A stretch of DNA of 64,000 nt from an uncultured Flavobacteriia bacterium (GTDB lineage Bacteria > Bacteroidota > Bacteroidia > Flavobacteriales_D > Crocinitomicaceae). The position numbers were made by a program, and so were the translations under genes. Below the pieces are notes generated by a model that saw nothing but the letters and a program-made list of their open reading frames with translations, was not told the origin of the DNA and made no database searches. Positions within the stretch are counted from its first letter, which is position 1. The number at the start of each line of letters is the position of its first letter. This document shows positions 8,973 to 17,207 of this stretch, in pieces. The stretch spans positions 1 through 64,000 of the forward strand of contig CALJTX010000020.1 of NCBI GenBank assembly GCA_937975705.1. Reading direction: 5' to 3'.

Positions 8973-9301
8973 TAGCGGCGGAGTGCTTTGATGTGACCAA
9001 GCACAAGTTGGATATTTGAATCGGTTTCTAACAAAGCTTTCATTGGTGGCATAGCGCCTTTTCCGTTTTTGATGATCTGCAGTATTTTTTGATCGGATAG
9101 TTTGGAAATACTCAAGTCTTTTGCACCGCTAGAACCGAGTTTTCCGTCTTCTCCATGACACTGGGCACAATGCATTGTATACAAACTTGCACCTTGCTCA
9201 GCGGGTGTTTGCTTTGCTAACTCTTCGTTGTTTTCAGGTGTAGATTGACAAGAGAAAACCAAAAGAAACAAGACAAAAAAGGCACTGATTTTTAGAACCA
9301 T
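8972..9301 (-). CDS. Small lipoprotein c-type cytochrome
   Basis: A 109-residue class I cytochrome c. The N-terminus is a lipoprotein signal ending LVFSC (Cys18 lipidated), then an acidic linker. The haem site CAQCH (Cys45, Cys48, His49) follows, and a likely axial Met lies in GAMPPMKALL. It is membrane-anchored on the outer face of the inner membrane or in the outer membrane and carries electrons. Its ATG lies inside the end of the upstream membrane-protein gene (10-bp overlap), and its stop overlaps hflX. The pair with a haem-b-like membrane protein suggests a small electron-transfer module. Confidence 0.9.
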   Translation of the reverse strand: MVLKISAFFVLFLLVFSCQSTPENNEELAKQTPAEQGASLYTMHCAQCHGEDGKLGSSGAKDLSISKLSDQKILQIIKNGKGAMPPMKALLETDSNIQLVLGHIKALRR

Positions 9302-9720
9302 CCTGCTCCTAATTCAGTACGGAAAGGCCATGGAATAAATGCCAATACCAAAATGAGTGCAATGACATACCACATTTTGATCGCTTTGAATTTAGCAGCG
9401 GCATCTGCACCTTTTTTAGATTTGCTGTGGCCGATAGTGATGGCAACAATGGCTAAAAGCATGCCTGCCAAGTGCTCCATGCCATAAAAGCGATACTGTG
9501 TAATTTTCATCCAGCCTTCTACAAATTTTACTTTATCTGAGGTAAAATAAAGAACCAAACCCAATAAGAGTTGGGTGTGAAAGCTAATCATGGTGAAGAG
9601 GTTCACCAATCGGTGTTTCTTTTCGTAGCTTTTAGCTGTAAAAGCATTGAAAATTGCCAAAAGCAATAAAAGAAGTGCGATCCAACGCAATCCGGAGTGT
9701 GAAGAAATCAGAGCTTGCAT
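9292..9720 (-). CDS. Four-helix membrane protein, cytochrome-b-like
   Basis: A 142-residue integral membrane protein with four predicted transmembrane helices (about 11-28, 42-60, 79-98, 115-131). Conserved-looking His residues lie at helix edges (SSHSGLRW, ISFHTQLLLG, GMEHLAGML, TIGHSK). Similar short proteins in Bacteroidetes are often labelled 'cytochrome B', and the paired histidines could bind haem, but no classical cytochrome b motif is complete. It overlaps the next gene, a lipoprotein cytochrome c, by 10 bp, which fits an electron-transfer pair. It ends in the conserved-looking FIPWPFRTELGAGWF tail. Confidence 0.65.
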   Translation of the reverse strand: MQALISSHSGLRWIALLLLLLAIFNAFTAKSYEKKHRLVNLFTMISFHTQLLLGLVLYFTSDKVKFVEGWMKITQYRFYGMEHLAGMLLAIVAITIGHSKSKKGADAAAKFKAIKMWYVIALILVLAFIPWPFRTELGAGWF

Positions 9721-9738
9721 ATGATAGATTTTAGGGGT

Positions 9739-11535
9739 TTAGTCGTTGAGTTTGAGGACTGCCAAAAACGCTTCTTGTGGTACTTCTACGCGGCCAACCT
9801 GACGCATGCGCTTTTTACCTGCTTTTTGTTTTTCAAGTAATTTGCGTTTTCGGCTGATGTCACCACCATAACATTTAGCAGTAACGTCTTTGCGCAAGGC
9901 TTTGATGGTCTCGCGGGCAATGACTTTGGCGCCAATTGCAGCTTGAATTGGAATTTCAAATTGCTGACGTGGGATGAGCTCGCGCAACTTGACACATATT
10001 TTTTTACCGAGTTCAAAGGCATTGCTGCGGTGCACTAAAGCTGAAAGGGCATCTACTTGTTCTCCATTCAAAAGAAGGTCCATCTTGACCAAATCAGATT
10101 CTTTGTATCCAATGGGGTGGTAGTCAAAGGAAGCATAACCGCGAGACACCGATTTGAGACGATCGTAGAAATCAAAAACGATTTCAGCAAGCGGCATTTC
10201 AAAAGTGATTTCAACGCGGTCTTGGGTGAGGTAAACTTGGTTTTGCAACTCGCCGCGCTTTTCAATGCAAAGTGTCATGATAGCGCCAACATATTCTGTC
10301 TTGGTGATGACCTGCGCTTTGATATAAGGTTCTTCTATGCGGTCCATGCCAGATGGATCAGGCAATTCAGAAGGGTTATTGACAATGAAGACTTCGTCTG
10401 GGTCTTTTTTCATGTAAGACTTGTACGAAACGTTTGGAACCGTAGTAATGACGGTCATGTTGAACTCGCGTTCTAAGCGTTCTTGGATAATTTCCATGTG
10501 GAGCATTCCGAGGAAACCACAACGGAAACCAAAACCAAGTGCTGCCGAAGATTCGGGCTCAAATACCAAAGAGGAGTCATTGAGTTGGAGTTTTTCCATG
10601 GAATAACGCAACTCTTCGTAGTCTTCGGTATCGACGGGGTAAATGCCTGCAAAGACCATTGGCTTGACATCTTCAAAGCCTTTGATTGGAACCTCGCAAG
10701 GATTGTCAGAGGCAGTGATGGTGTCTCCAACCTTGACCTCATTTGCGGCCTTGATGCCAGAGATTATATAACCAACATCACCAGCACGGACCTCGTTTTT
10801 AGGCGATAAGTCCATTTTAAGAATGCCAATTTCATCGGCGTTGTAATCGCGGCCAGTATTTAAAAAACGGACTTTTTGACCTTTTTTCAGGACGCCATTT
10901 TTGACGCGGTAATATGCAATAATGCCGCGAAAAGGATTGAAGACGGAGTCAAAAATCATGGCTTGTAAAGGAGCAGACTCATCGCCTTTTGGCGCCGGAA
11001 TGCGATTGACAACCGCTTCTAAAATTTTGTCTACGCCCAGACCTGTTTTGCCAGATGCCTGGATGATGTCCTCGATGTCGCAACCGATCAGTTCCATAAT
11101 TTGATCTGAAACTTCTTCAGGCATGGCGCCCGGTAGGTCCATCTTGTTGAGGATAGGAATGATTTCGAGGTCGTGCTCTAGGGCGAGGTATAAGTTTGAA
11201 ATGGTTTGCGCTTCAATACCTTGCGAAGCGTCAACAATTAATAAGGCGCCCTCACAAGCGGCAATAGAGCGAGAAACTTCGTAAGAGAAGTCGACGTGCC
11301 CTGGGGTATCGATAAGGTTAAGAATATAGTCTTGACCTTCGTGCTTGTAGCTCATTTGAATGGCGTGCGACTTGATGGTGATGCCGCGCTCGCGCTCGAG
11401 ATCCATGTCGTCGAGGGCTTGGGCTTGCATCTCGCGGTCTGAGATGGTGCCGGTAGTTTGGAGCAAGCGATCTGCTAAGGTGCTTTTACCGTGGTCAATG
11501 TGGGCAATAATACAAAAATTGCGGATGTGCTTCAT
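9739..11535 (-). CDS. lepA: Elongation factor 4 (LepA)
   Basis: Ribosome-binding translational GTPase that can back-translocate ribosomes and assists initiation or subunit assembly. The 598 residues have the EF-G-like G domain (IAHIDHGKSTLADRLL near 10-25, DTPGHVDF, NKMDLPGA), domain II, the two alpha/beta domains and the LepA-specific C-terminal domain with KKRMRQVGRVEVPQEAFLAVL. The frame is open a further 12 codons upstream, but the family start MKHIRNFCIIAHIDHG matches ATG 11535. It lies 44 bp after the FAD oxidoreductase gene and 18 bp before the cytochrome-b-like gene. Confidence 0.97.
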   Translation of the reverse strand: MKHIRNFCIIAHIDHGKSTLADRLLQTTGTISDREMQAQALDDMDLERERGITIKSHAIQMSYKHEGQDYILNLIDTPGHVDFSYEVSRSIAACEGALLIVDASQGIEAQTISNLYLALEHDLEIIPILNKMDLPGAMPEEVSDQIMELIGCDIEDIIQASGKTGLGVDKILEAVVNRIPAPKGDESAPLQAMIFDSVFNPFRGIIAYYRVKNGVLKKGQKVRFLNTGRDYNADEIGILKMDLSPKNEVRAGDVGYIISGIKAANEVKVGDTITASDNPCEVPIKGFEDVKPMVFAGIYPVDTEDYEELRYSMEKLQLNDSSLVFEPESSAALGFGFRCGFLGMLHMEIIQERLEREFNMTVITTVPNVSYKSYMKKDPDEVFIVNNPSELPDPSGMDRIEEPYIKAQVITKTEYVGAIMTLCIEKRGELQNQVYLTQDRVEITFEMPLAEIVFDFYDRLKSVSRGYASFDYHPIGYKESDLVKMDLLLNGEQVDALSALVHRSNAFELGKKICVKLRELIPRQQFEIPIQAAIGAKVIARETIKALRKDVTAKCYGGDISRKRKLLEKQKAGKKRMRQVGRVEVPQEAFLAVLKLND

Positions 11536-11579
11536 AGGTTGCAAAAATACGGAATCTAAGCCACATAACAAGGTTCAAA

Positions 11580-12629
11580 TTACACCTTCTTGTCCGCAAA
11601 TCTACTGATGTTTGTTTCGGGATGCAGCGGTTTGTTTTCAAGCATATGCGCCACAAGTTCACGCGCTAAAGTTGGCGCCATCATATAGCCCTTTGTGCCT
11701 AGGCCATTGAAAATAAAAACACCGTCGTAAATTGGGTGCTTACCCATTAGTGGTCGTCGGTCTAGAACTGTTGGCCTGATGCCCGCTGCCTGCTCCACAA
11801 CATTTGGCTGATAAGCGCCTAGAGCGGCTAGATGATCCAACAGCGTGGTTCTGGCTTCTTCGGTGACATGAAGTGTTGGGTTGTTAAATTCATAAGTGGC
11901 ACCGACGCGAAAACGACCTTTTCCGTAAGGCAACACGAAGCATTTTCTGTTCAGAGATTCAGTTTGCTGCAGTATTTCACTTTCGATTAAGAGCGTTTGA
12001 CCTTTAGTTTGCTGTAGTGGCAAATAAGAGAAAGTTGACTCATTTTTTTGCGTGTAGCCCATACAAAACACGACAAAATCATACGTTTCGCCGTTATATT
12101 TTCGAACCATGGGGTCCCACAATTGCGCATCAAATTCATGTTGCACCAAGTAGCCAAGTTGCTTGAAATAATCCAGGTGGTGCTTGACCCACTTGGCGGC
12201 ATCTACCCAGAAAGCACTTTTAACACGGCCACTGCCAAATGTGTTGTGTGCTGCAGTATGTTCTAAATCTGAAGGGGTGAGTTTTTCTAAATACGGTTGA
12301 TACGCCTGATCTGCCGACCTACTTTGCCAACTTTCTCGCTCTTCATCGGAAGAAAAAAAGCGCCGAATCACTATTGGGTGATAAAATTTGGTTTGGAGCA
12401 AGTGTTCTATTTCGAGGTAAAATGCCTGCGCTTCTGGCAAGAATTCGTCGAGGCGCCAAGATTTGTTCATGCGGCGAAAAACCATTGGATTCACCATTCC
12501 TGCAGCAACAGCACTCGAATGATTGCTGCCATTATCAATAATTTTTACTTCAATGCCTTGTGAAAGTAGCCGGTGAGCCAGACATGTTCCTGCCAAACCA
12601 GCGCCAAAAATGAGTGCTTTTTTTGCCAT
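11580..12629 (-). CDS. FAD-dependent oxidoreductase (DAO family)
   Basis: A 349-residue flavoenzyme of the D-amino-acid oxidase/glycine oxidase superfamily. Residues 5-35 form the dinucleotide-binding fold (IFGAGLAGTCLAHRLL, GxGxxG). The C-terminal region has the typical RPTVLDRRPLMGKHP and FNGLGTKGYMMAPTLA segments that close over FAD. It resembles the oxidase half of MnmC and glycine oxidases, but no MnmC methyltransferase domain is attached. The substrate cannot be told from sequence. It starts 3 bp after comF and is followed by lepA, so it is an internal operon gene. Confidence 0.8.
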   Translation of the reverse strand: MAKKALIFGAGLAGTCLAHRLLSQGIEVKIIDNGSNHSSAVAAGMVNPMVFRRMNKSWRLDEFLPEAQAFYLEIEHLLQTKFYHPIVIRRFFSSDEERESWQSRSADQAYQPYLEKLTPSDLEHTAAHNTFGSGRVKSAFWVDAAKWVKHHLDYFKQLGYLVQHEFDAQLWDPMVRKYNGETYDFVVFCMGYTQKNESTFSYLPLQQTKGQTLLIESEILQQTESLNRKCFVLPYGKGRFRVGATYEFNNPTLHVTEEARTTLLDHLAALGAYQPNVVEQAAGIRPTVLDRRPLMGKHPIYDGVFIFNGLGTKGYMMAPTLARELVAHMLENKPLHPETNISRFADKKV

Positions 12630-12632
12630 AAT

Positions 12633-13355
12633 CTATTTCGTGAAAGCGAAGCTAAGCAAACTAATTTGAACATCGGGGTCTGCGGCTTTGATTGCCCTCA
12701 CTAAAGACTCCAAAGTTGCTCCCGTGGTGATCACATCGTCTACAATTAAAACATGGCGAAAGCGGCTAAAATTACCGGCAGCCTTGAACATATTTTGAAC
12801 GTTTTCCCAGCGCCCAAAGCGGTCATTTGTGGTCTGACTCAAGGTGTGTTTTCGCTTTTGAACACTGCTCTTTAGGAGCGGAATACCCCATTGTTTTGCA
12901 ATACCTCTTGCCAACAATTCACTTTGATTATACCCTCTTGCAAACTTCTTTTTGGGGTGAATCGGCACCGCAATTAAAGCATCTACACTACTGATTGGAT
13001 GCCCAGCCAATGCATTAGCCATGTGCTCTCCCAAGTAGATACCAAGTGGGGCTTTGAAATCGTATTTCAAGGCGCGTATCAAAGACTGACTTACCGTTCC
13101 TCTACCGTAAAAATACAGCGCACAGGTATGTTTGATTTCAACCCGACTCCAAAAAAGTTGATCGAGCTTTGTGGGTGCGTTTTGCAATTCAAAATAGGTG
13201 CGCTCCAAGCCTTCCCAGCACAGCCAGCAGAGATAGCGCTCTTGCGCAACAAGTTCTTTATTGCAGTGCAAACAAACATTTGTGAAAACCAAATGACCCA
13301 GGCCATCCGAGTAATTTTTAAGGACCAAGCCCAAGCGTTGAATATACGTTGCCAT
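12633..13355 (-). CDS. ComF family protein (phosphoribosyltransferase-like)
   Basis: A 240-residue ComF/GntX family protein. The N-terminus has a four-cysteine zinc-finger-like site (Cys28, Cys31, Cys43, Cys46) and the C-terminus a type I phosphoribosyltransferase fold with the PRPP loop VLIVDDVITTGATLES. ComF homologues are linked to DNA uptake and to processing of single-stranded DNA in competent bacteria, but the enzymatic reaction is unsettled. It is the first gene of the minus-strand run that ends with hflX. It faces nrdB across a 339-bp gap. Confidence 0.88.
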   Translation of the reverse strand: MATYIQRLGLVLKNYSDGLGHLVFTNVCLHCNKELVAQERYLCWLCWEGLERTYFELQNAPTKLDQLFWSRVEIKHTCALYFYGRGTVSQSLIRALKYDFKAPLGIYLGEHMANALAGHPISSVDALIAVPIHPKKKFARGYNQSELLARGIAKQWGIPLLKSSVQKRKHTLSQTTNDRFGRWENVQNMFKAAGNFSRFRHVLIVDDVITTGATLESLVRAIKAADPDVQISLLSFAFTK

Positions 13356-13694
13356 CGTTTGCGAAGATTTAACAATTCAATGTTCAAAAGTGAATGCCGA
13401 TTTCAAAACTATTCCAACGTGAATTTGTTAACTTTATTGAGGTTTCCTTTCATACAAAAATTATCCTTTCGACTACACAATTTTCTTCGGAAAAATTATC
13501 AAAACACAACGAAAAAGCATGTGAATATCTTTCTTGGCCATGTTGAAATCCGCTGAAGGGTTTGTCCATGAAAGGTTTGCGCTTTTGAGTGTTGAAAACC
13601 GTGATTAAATGTTAATTTCTTTAATTGATTCGAGCCCGAATTTTAACAAAATTTGTAATCCTGATTTATTTTAAAATCTGCAACCCAAAAAGCC
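13356..13694. other. 339-bp intergenic region between comF and nrdB
   Basis: No protein-coding frame or RNA gene is supported here. It must hold the divergent promoters of comF and nrdAB, yet neither has an exact TAnnTTTG element. A short perfect inverted repeat, AATTTT-aac-AAAATT (13639-13653), lies about 40 bases before nrdB and could be an operator. TTTG at 13652-13655 followed by an imperfect -7-like TAAAATCTG (13672-13680) is the best candidate nrdB promoter. The octamer GTTGAAAA also occurs here. I see no obvious NrdR box. Confidence 0.5.
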
Positions 13695-14675
13695 ATGACA
13701 CAAACACTACACGAACCGATACTTGAAGAAAATAAAAGCCGTTTCGTACTGTTCCCTATCCAGCACGACGACATCTGGAGCTTTTACAAAAAAGCAGAGG
13801 CGAGCTTTTGGACTGCAGAAGAAATCGACCTTTCTCCAGACCTCATCGACTGGGAAAACAAACTCAACGACGACGAACGCCATTTCGTCAAACACGTTCT
13901 CGCCTTTTTTGCAGCGTCAGACGGCATCGTCAATGAAAACTTAGCTGAACACTTCCTCAACGAGGTGCAATATACCGAAGCTAAGTTCTTTTACGGTTTT
14001 CAGGTTACTATGGAAAACATTCACTCCGAAACCTATTCGCTGCTGATCGACACCTACATCAAAGACACCCAAGAGAAAAATTACCTCTTCAACGCCATAG
14101 ATACTGTAGATTGCGTCCGTAAAAAAGCGGATTGGGCTCTTCGTTGGATAGACAAAGGTTCGTATGCAGAGCGCTTGGTTGCATTCGCTGCCGTAGAAGG
14201 CATCTTCTTTTCGGGTTCGTTTTGCTCCATTTTCTGGCTTAAAAAACGTGGCTTAATGCCAGGTCTCTCCTTCTCCAACGAACTCATTTCCCGCGATGAA
14301 GGCCTTCACTGTGACTTCGCTTGCTTGCTATACACTAAGCACTTAGTAAATAAATTATCTAAAGAAAAAGTTCAAGAAATCATCACCAATGCTGTTGAAA
14401 TCGAAAAAGAGTTCATTACAGACGCCCTCCCGGTTAAACTCATTGGCATGAACAGCGACCTCATGGGTCAATACATCGAGTTTGTTGCAGACCGCCTTTT
14501 AGTTGAGCTCGGCAACGAGCGCGTCTACAACGCGACCAACCCATTCGATTTCATGGATATGATTTCCATCCAAGGTAAAACCAACTTCTTTGAAAAGCGC
14601 GTTGGCGAATACCAAAAAGCAGGCGTCCTCGCCGGCAAAGAAAATCAGGCATTTAGTCTTGATGAAGATTTTTAA
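13695..14675 (+). CDS. nrdB: Ribonucleoside-diphosphate reductase, beta subunit (class Ia)
   Basis: Radical-generating small subunit of class I ribonucleotide reductase, which makes dNDPs from NDPs aerobically. The 326 residues show the diiron/tyrosyl-radical set: Asp76, the ENIHSETY motif giving Glu107, His110 and the radical Tyr114, then EGIFFSGSF and the RDEGLHCDF motif (Glu and His ligands). The tyrosine is present, so this is a conventional tyrosyl-radical type rather than a Phe-substituted Ic enzyme. It precedes nrdA by 30 bp in one operon. The gene order beta-alpha is the reverse of E. coli nrdAB. Confidence 0.97.
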   Translation: MTQTLHEPILEENKSRFVLFPIQHDDIWSFYKKAEASFWTAEEIDLSPDLIDWENKLNDDERHFVKHVLAFFAASDGIVNENLAEHFLNEVQYTEAKFFYGFQVTMENIHSETYSLLIDTYIKDTQEKNYLFNAIDTVDCVRKKADWALRWIDKGSYAERLVAFAAVEGIFFSGSFCSIFWLKKRGLMPGLSFSNELISRDEGLHCDFACLLYTKHLVNKLSKEKVQEIITNAVEIEKEFITDALPVKLIGMNSDLMGQYIEFVADRLLVELGNERVYNATNPFDFMDMISIQGKTNFFEKRVGEYQKAGVLAGKENQAFSLDEDF

Positions 14676-14695
14676 CCAACCTAAACTATTAAATA

Positions 14696-14702
14696 TAAGG
14701 AG
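14696..14702 (+). promoter_or_regulatory. Strong Shine-Dalgarno site of nrdA
   Basis: TAAGGAG ends three bases before ATG 14706. It is an unusually good Shine-Dalgarno sequence for this genome, where most starts have only A/T-rich leaders. It fixes the nrdA start and suggests high independent initiation on the second gene of the operon. Confidence 0.7.
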
Positions 14703-14705
14703 CAT

Positions 14706-17069
14706 ATGTACGTTGTAAAAAGAGACGGAAAACAAGAAGCCGTCAAATTCGATAAAATCACCGCCCGCATTGTCAAGATGTGTTACGGGCTAGATTCGCT
14801 AGTTTCGCCAGAGGGTGTCGCCATGAAAGTCATTGAAGGACTTTTTGATGGTGTGAGCACTACAGAACTAGATAACCTCGCTGCTGAGGTTGCAGCAGCC
14901 AAAACTATCGATCATCCCGATTACGCACTTTTGGCATCGCGAATTGCGGTATCGAATCTTCACAAAGAAACCAAAAAGACGTTTTCTGACGTCATGCACG
15001 ATCTTTACCACTATGTTGATTCAAAGACCAACGAATCTGCTGCGCTCCTAGCAGACGACGTCTATGAAATCATCATGGCCAACAAAGAAGCATTAGATTC
15101 CAGCATCATCTACGACCGCGACTTCCGCTACGATTACTTTGGCTTCAAGACCCTGACACGCTCCTACCTCATGCGCTTGAATGGCAAAATCGCAGAACGT
15201 CCACAACAAATGCTCATGCGTGTGGCTGTTGGTATCCACAAAGAAGATATCCAAGCTGCCATCAAAACGTATAACTTGATGTCAGAAGGTTGGTTCACAC
15301 ATGCAACTCCAACCCTCTTCAATTCAGGCACACCAAAACCTCAAATGTCTTCTTGTTTCTTGCTCACCATGAAAGAAGACAGCATCGGTGGTATTTACGA
15401 TACGCTCAAATCTTGTGCGCAAATTTCACAATCCGCAGGTGGAATTGGTTTGTCTATCCACGACATCCGTGCTACTGGATCTTATATCAAAGGTACCAAC
15501 GGCGCATCTAACGGTATCGTACCAATGCTTCGTGTATTCAACGACACCGCACGTTACGTTGACCAAGGTGGCGGCAAAAGAAAAGGTTCATTTGCCATTT
15601 ACATTGAGCCTTGGCATGCCGATGTCTTCGACTTCCTCGATTTGAAGAAAAACCACGGTAAAGAAGAGCAACGCGCTCGCGACCTCTTCTATGCGCTTTG
15701 GATTCCAGATCTTTTCATGAAACGCGTAAAAGAAAACGGCGACTGGACCCTCATGTGTCCGCACGAATGCCCAGGACTATCCGATTCGCACAGCGCAGCT
15801 TTTGAAGCACTCTACACCAAATACGAGCAAGAAGGAAAAGGACGCAAAACTATCAAAGCACAAGATCTTTGGTTCAAAATCCTCGAGTCTCAAATCGAGA
15901 CAGGAACACCATACATGCTCTACAAAGATGCCGCTAATGCGAAATCCAATCAGCAAAACCTCGGTACTATCAAGTCTTCCAACTTGTGTACAGAAATCAT
16001 CGAATACACTGCCCCAGACGAAGTAGCAGTTTGTAACCTCGCCTCTTTGGCGCTGCCTAAATTTGTAACCGAAGAAGGCACATTCGACCACGACAAACTT
16101 TTCGAGGTTACCTACCAAGCCACGCTCAACCTCAACCGCATCATCGACAACAACTTCTACCCTGTAGAAGAAGCACGCAACTCAAATATGCGTCACCGTC
16201 CGATCGGATTAGGTGTTCAAGGTTTGGCAGATGCCTTCATCATGCTCGGATTCCCTTTTGAATCAGAAGAAGCACGCGCACTCAACCGCGAAGTATTTGA
16301 AACCATCTACTTTGCCTCCATGACCGCTTCAAAAGACCTCGCAAAAGTAGAGGGCCCATACCAAACAATCGCCGGGTCACCCGTTTCTAAAGGTGTGTTC
16401 CAATTTGATATGTGGGGTGTTACGCCTACAAACCGTTGGGAATGGGACTTACTCAAAGAAGAAGTTAAAAAACATGGCGTTCGCAACTCGCTCTTACTTG
16501 CGCCAATGCCAACTGCATCCACAGCTCAAATTCTTGGTAACAACGAATGTTTTGAGCCTTACACTTCCAACATCTACACGCGTCGCGTATTGTCTGGCGA
16601 GTTTATCATCGTCAATAAACACTTACTTAAAGACCTCGTCAAAGCTGGTTTGTGGAACAAAGACATGCGTCAAAAAATTATGGCTGCAAACGGATCTATT
16701 CAAAACATCCAAGAAATACCACAGCAGCTCAAAGACCTCTACAAAACAGCTTGGGAAATTTCCCAAAAAGCAATTATCGAGCAAGCAGCAGATCGCGGTG
16801 CCTACATTTGCCAAAGCCAATCACTCAACATCTTCATGGAAAATGCAAACTTCGGTAAGCTCACCTCCATGCACTTCTACGGTTGGGAAAAAGGCCTCAA
16901 AACAGGTATGTATTACCTACGTACCAAAGCCGCAACTGACGCCATCAAATTTACCGTTGACAAAACAGTTACAGAGCAACCAAAAGCAGCGCAAATCGTC
17001 GAAGACCAACAAGCTGCAATTGCCTGCTCACTCGACGACCCAGACGGTTGTGAAATGTGTTCCGGATAG
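14706..17069 (+). CDS. nrdA: Ribonucleoside-diphosphate reductase, alpha subunit (class Ia)
   Basis: Catalytic large subunit of class I ribonucleotide reductase, partner of NrdB. The 787 residues begin with an ATP-cone (about 1-95), the allosteric activity site. Catalytic motifs follow: NSGTPKPQMSSCFL (first redox Cys), SSNLCTEI (catalytic Asn-Cys-Glu) and the second redox Cys in AVCNLASLAL. The shuttle pair CEMC (Cys782/Cys785) is at the very end. Length is normal. The stop codon sits inside a 15-bp sequence repeated 70 bp downstream, so the extreme 3' end looks rearranged or hit by an insertion. A rho-independent terminator follows at 17143-17171. Confidence 0.97.
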   Translation: MYVVKRDGKQEAVKFDKITARIVKMCYGLDSLVSPEGVAMKVIEGLFDGVSTTELDNLAAEVAAAKTIDHPDYALLASRIAVSNLHKETKKTFSDVMHDLYHYVDSKTNESAALLADDVYEIIMANKEALDSSIIYDRDFRYDYFGFKTLTRSYLMRLNGKIAERPQQMLMRVAVGIHKEDIQAAIKTYNLMSEGWFTHATPTLFNSGTPKPQMSSCFLLTMKEDSIGGIYDTLKSCAQISQSAGGIGLSIHDIRATGSYIKGTNGASNGIVPMLRVFNDTARYVDQGGGKRKGSFAIYIEPWHADVFDFLDLKKNHGKEEQRARDLFYALWIPDLFMKRVKENGDWTLMCPHECPGLSDSHSAAFEALYTKYEQEGKGRKTIKAQDLWFKILESQIETGTPYMLYKDAANAKSNQQNLGTIKSSNLCTEIIEYTAPDEVAVCNLASLALPKFVTEEGTFDHDKLFEVTYQATLNLNRIIDNNFYPVEEARNSNMRHRPIGLGVQGLADAFIMLGFPFESEEARALNREVFETIYFASMTASKDLAKVEGPYQTIAGSPVSKGVFQFDMWGVTPTNRWEWDLLKEEVKKHGVRNSLLLAPMPTASTAQILGNNECFEPYTSNIYTRRVLSGEFIIVNKHLLKDLVKAGLWNKDMRQKIMAANGSIQNIQEIPQQLKDLYKTAWEISQKAIIEQAADRGAYICQSQSLNIFMENANFGKLTSMHFYGWEKGLKTGMYYLRTKAATDAIKFTVDKTVTEQPKAAQIVEDQQAAIACSLDDPDGCEMCSG

Positions 17070-17137
17070 AAGCGGCGGTAGCCGGTTATATGTGGAACGT
17101 AAATTCATGAACGAAGTGAACTAAATGTGTTCCGGAT
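17053..17137. repeat. 15-bp direct repeat bracketing a 55-bp segment at the nrdA stop codon
   Basis: AAATGTGTTCCGGAT occurs at 17053-17067 and again at 17123-17137, exactly 70 bp apart. The first copy encodes the last NrdA residues and the first base of its stop. The 55-bp segment between contains a small GC hairpin (CGGC-GGTA-GCCG) and the palindrome TTCATGAA. This is what a miniature insertion with a long target duplication, or a tandem duplication of the gene end, would leave. I do not recognise the segment. Confidence 0.75.
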
Positions 17138-17142
17138 TTTAT

Positions 17143-17171
17143 AAAAAGGCTCGCAATTTGCGGGCCTTTTT
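17143..17171 (+). terminator. Rho-independent terminator of nrdBA
   Basis: A 12-bp stem, AAAAAGGC plus TCGC pairing with GCGG plus GCCTTTTT around a five-base loop, ends in a T tract. It lies about 75 bp after the nrdA stop and just before the purH promoter. Confidence 0.88.
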
Positions 17172-17183
17172 AATTATACCCCG

Positions 17184-17191
17184 TACCTTTG
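17184..17191 (+). promoter_or_regulatory. -7 element of the purH promoter
   Basis: TACCTTTG is an exact TAnnTTTG match ending 16 bases before ATG 17208 and directly after the nrdA terminator. No clear -33 TTG is seen at the usual distance. Confidence 0.6.
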
Positions 17192-17207
17192 CACTTTCCA
17201 AAATAAT

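Noticed and set aside
10057..10476. A 139-codon plus-strand frame opposite lepA
   Set aside because: lepA is complete and conserved on the minus strand; the frame has no start signal or recognisable sequence.
16393..17124. A 243-codon plus-strand frame overlapping nrdA
   Set aside because: It is out of frame with nrdA, Ser/Lys/Gln-biased with no motif, and crosses the direct repeat; NrdA motifs are in the other frame.
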